6,826 nucleotides of DNA from an uncultured Bacteroidia bacterium (GTDB lineage: Bacteria; Bacteroidota; Bacteroidia; Bacteroidales; CAJPTX01). Below are positions 5,192-6,826 of the stretch, one piece after another (position 1 is the first letter of the stretch; the number at the start of each line of letters is the position of its first letter). Below the pieces are notes generated by a model. It did not search any database. It had not been told where the DNA came from and saw only the letters and a list, made by a program, of their open reading frames with translations. The stretch spans positions 1-6,826 of the forward strand of contig CALHZE010000323.1 in the NCBI GenBank assembly GCA_938040915.1. Reading direction: 5' to 3'. The position numbers and the translations under genes are program-made.

Positions 5192-6499
5192 CTATTTCTG
5201 CCGTATAAACACCTGCACCGGTACGCCCTCAAAATCAAAGAACTCACGGAGCTTATTCTCTAGGAAACGCTTGTAGGGCGCACGTATATACTGCGGTAGG
5301 TTCGCAAAGAAAGCAAAGGAGGGTGAAGGCGTCGGCAATTGCGTTACATACTTGATCTTTACATACTTACCCTTATACGCCGGCGGAGGCGTATGCTCAA
5401 TGACCTCGAGCAGCTTCTCGTTCAACTGGCTCGTCGGGATGCGCTTACGACGGTTCTCATACACGTGCATCGCCCCCTCGAGTGTCTTCAATATACGTTG
5501 CTTGGTCACCGCCGACGTGAAGAAGATCGGCACGTCGTTAAAGGGCGCTATGGTGTCGCGTATCTGCTTCGCAAAGAGCTCCGTCGTATGGGTGTCTTTC
5601 TCCACCAAGTCCCACTTGTTCACCACGATGACCACCCCCTTCTTGTTCTTGACGATGGTGTCTAAGATGGTCTGATCCTGACCCTCAAAACCACGCGTAG
5701 CATCAATCACCAACAAACAAACATCAGACTCCTCTATCGCGCGGATGGCACGGATGACCGAGTAGTACTCTAGGTCTTCGTCCACTTTGCCGCGCTTGCG
5801 TAGTCCCGCCGTATCAACCAGCAAGAAATCGAGACCAAACTGATTAAAGTGTGTGTCGATCGAGTCGCGCGTCGTCCCCGCTATCGGGGTCACTATGTTG
5901 CGCTCTTCGCCTACTAACGCATTGACGATAGACGACTTCCCTACGTTCGGACGCCCCACGATGGTAAACTTGGGGAGTCCCTCGCGACCCACATCCTCCC
6001 GATCGGGGAGCATCGCGACTATCGCGTCAAGCAACTCCCCCGTACCACTCCCGTTAATCGCCGAGATCTGGTAAGGGTCACCCAACCCCAACTTGTAAAA
6101 CTCATAAGCGTCTGCTACCCGCAAGTGATTGTCTACCTTGTTTACCACCAGCAACGTCGGCTTGCGCGACTGACGCAACAACTGCGCCACGCCTAAGTCT
6201 AGGTCGGTGATCCCCGTGATCACGTCGACTACAAAGACGAGCAGATCTGCCTCCGCTATCGCTATTTCCGCCTGACGACGAATCTGCGCCTCGAAAATGT
6301 CATCCGAACCGTGCACATACCCCCCCGTGTCAATGACCGAAAACTCCCGACCATTCCACTCTGACTTGCCATAAATCCGATCCCGCGTCACGCCTGCCTG
6401 TTCGTCCACAATGGCGGCCCGCGCACCCACTAACCGATTAAAAAACGTCGACTTACCCACATTCGGGCGTCCCACGATGGCCACTATTCCTCCTGACAT
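5192..6499 (-). CDS. der: Ribosome biogenesis GTPase Der (EngA)
   Basis: Der is an essential GTPase with two G domains in tandem that acts in the cytosol in late 50S subunit assembly. The 435 residues fit the usual 435-490. G domain 1 has the P-loop GRPNVGKS (10-17), the switch I segment GVTRD (36-40), DTGG (57-60) and NKVD (120-123). G domain 2 has GRPNVGKS (182-189), GTTRDS (208-213), DTAG (229-232) and NKWD (294-297). The C-terminal KH-like domain (about 350-435) includes NEKLLEVIEHTPPP (360-373), KIKYVTQ (381-387) and a terminal FEGVPVQVFIRQK. All nucleotide-binding motifs are intact. The ATG at 6499 is supported by GAGGAG (minus strand, 6511-6506), 6 nt upstream, and by the conserved N-terminus. 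It lies 39 nt downstream of era on the same strand, a pairing I recall as common in Bacteroidetes, and is probably co-transcribed with it; it ends at the shared terminator 5124-5162. Confidence 0.98.
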   Translation of the reverse strand: MSGGIVAIVGRPNVGKSTFFNRLVGARAAIVDEQAGVTRDRIYGKSEWNGREFSVIDTGGYVHGSDDIFEAQIRRQAEIAIAEADLLVFVVDVITGITDLDLGVAQLLRQSRKPTLLVVNKVDNHLRVADAYEFYKLGLGDPYQISAINGSGTGELLDAIVAMLPDREDVGREGLPKFTIVGRPNVGKSSIVNALVGEERNIVTPIAGTTRDSIDTHFNQFGLDFLLVDTAGLRKRGKVDEDLEYYSVIRAIRAIEESDVCLLVIDATRGFEGQDQTILDTIVKNKKGVVIVVNKWDLVEKDTHTTELFAKQIRDTIAPFNDVPIFFTSAVTKQRILKTLEGAMHVYENRRKRIPTSQLNEKLLEVIEHTPPPAYKGKYVKIKYVTQLPTPSPSFAFFANLPQYIRAPYKRFLENKLREFFDFEGVPVQVFIRQK

Positions 6500-6505
6500 C
6501 GTCTG

Positions 6506-6511
6506 CTCCTC
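6506..6511 (-). promoter_or_regulatory. Shine-Dalgarno of der
   Basis: On the minus strand GAGGAG lies 6 nt before the der ATG, with a second purine-rich AGGAA just upstream (6516-6512). It lies in the 39-nt gap between era and der and supports the chosen start. Confidence 0.65.
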
Positions 6512-6538
6512 TTCCTTTCAATACCCCTCAAAAAAAAA

Positions 6539-6826
6539 CTACTCTATATAACCAAACTCACGCAGCGCCTCAGCATCATCCCGCCAGTCGGCATTCACCT
6601 GTACATAAAGCCGCAAGTAGACCCGCTTGGCTAAAAAACGCTCAATATCGTGCCGCGCCGCACTCCCGATCCGCTTCAACATTGTGCCACCACGACCGAT
6701 CAATATCCCCTTCTGAGACTCCCGCGCCACATAAATCACCGCCTCTATCTTGTCTAACGCCTCGCCTTCGTGATATGACCTCACCGATACCTCCACTGAG
6801 TAAGGCACCTCCTCCTCACAAAACTG
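6539..6826 (-). CDS. era: GTPase Era, C-terminal KH domain (5' end outside window)
   Basis: The frame is open from the right edge to a TAG at 6541-6539, giving 95 visible residues; a GTG at 6808 is internal, because the in-frame codons before it encode QFCEEE, which fits the Era consensus EEVPYSVEV. Era is a Ras-like GTPase that binds the 3' end of 16S rRNA and helps mature the 30S subunit. Only the KH domain is present: PYSVEVSV, then IEAVIYVARESQKGILIGRGG with the RNA-binding GxxG loop (GRGG), MLKRIGSAARHDIERFLAKRVYLRLYVQV, and the ending DWRDDAEALREFGYIE. The N-terminal GTPase domain lies beyond the window. der follows after 39 nt, beginning with a T8 run on the coding strand (6538-6531) directly after the stop but with no preceding stem, so termination there is unlikely and the two are probably co-transcribed. 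Confidence 0.96.
   Translation of the reverse strand, partial: QFCEEEVPYSVEVSVRSYHEGEALDKIEAVIYVARESQKGILIGRGGTMLKRIGSAARHDIERFLAKRVYLRLYVQVNADWRDDAEALREFGYIE

Noticed and set aside
6531..6538. T8 run on the minus strand right after the era stop, as a terminator
   Set aside because: No stem precedes it; the adjacent sequence is era coding sequence without a stable GC-rich hairpin, and der follows within 39 nt.
1..6826. CRISPR arrays, tRNA or rRNA genes, insertion sequences, integrases
   Set aside because: I saw no direct-repeat arrays, no cloverleaf-like segments and no transposase or recombinase motifs in any gene.

Overview
The window looks like a chromosomal segment from a member of the Bacteroidales, most likely Porphyromonas or a close relative. 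Three things point there: a C-terminal type IX secretion (T9SS, Por) sorting domain on the first gene, a serC-serA-DUF1015 cluster with the short ACT-less SerA typical of Bacteroidetes, and a promoter of the Bacteroidetes TTTG / TAnnTTTG type ahead of serC. Base composition looks near 50% G+C by eye. The genus is an inference; no rRNA or species marker is present.

Layout. (1) 2-370 (+) is the 3' end of a secreted surface protein with the tail of an InlB-like repeat and a T9SS type A sorting domain. (2) A bidirectional terminator at 386-426 separates it from a convergent RhuM-family gene (441-1448, -), which contains a near-perfect 31-bp palindrome in its coding sequence. (3) 1449-1715 is a 267-nt divergent intergenic region with a hairpin-rich segment, a good promoter candidate for serC and a short leader hairpin. 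(4) serC (1716-2786), serA (2899-3822) and a DUF1015 gene (3837-5081) form a serine-biosynthesis unit on the + strand. A terminator-like hairpin lies between serC and serA, followed at once by a consensus Shine-Dalgarno for serA. (5) Tandem hairpins, the second a strong bidirectional terminator, close this unit at 5088-5162. (6) der (5192-6499, -) and the 3' end of era (6539-6826, -) form a ribosome-assembly GTPase pair transcribed toward the ser unit.

How the genes work together. SerA oxidises 3-phosphoglycerate to 3-phosphohydroxypyruvate and SerC transaminates that to O-phosphoserine. The third step, serB, is absent from the window, and the DUF1015 protein 14 nt after serA is the unexplained partner. 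The SerA is unusual: it lacks an ACT domain, has Lys-Lys where the catalytic His of D-2-hydroxyacid dehydrogenases is expected, and has a changed dinucleotide pocket (AxGxxG, and Thr-Arg-Ser in place of the NAD-selecting Asp). Der and Era act on the 50S and 30S subunits respectively and are unrelated in function to the ser genes.

No tRNA, rRNA, CRISPR array, insertion sequence or integrase was seen. The candidates for something undescribed are the role of DUF1015 in serine metabolism, the altered SerA active site, the serC/serA attenuator-like hairpin, and the palindrome inside the RhuM gene.
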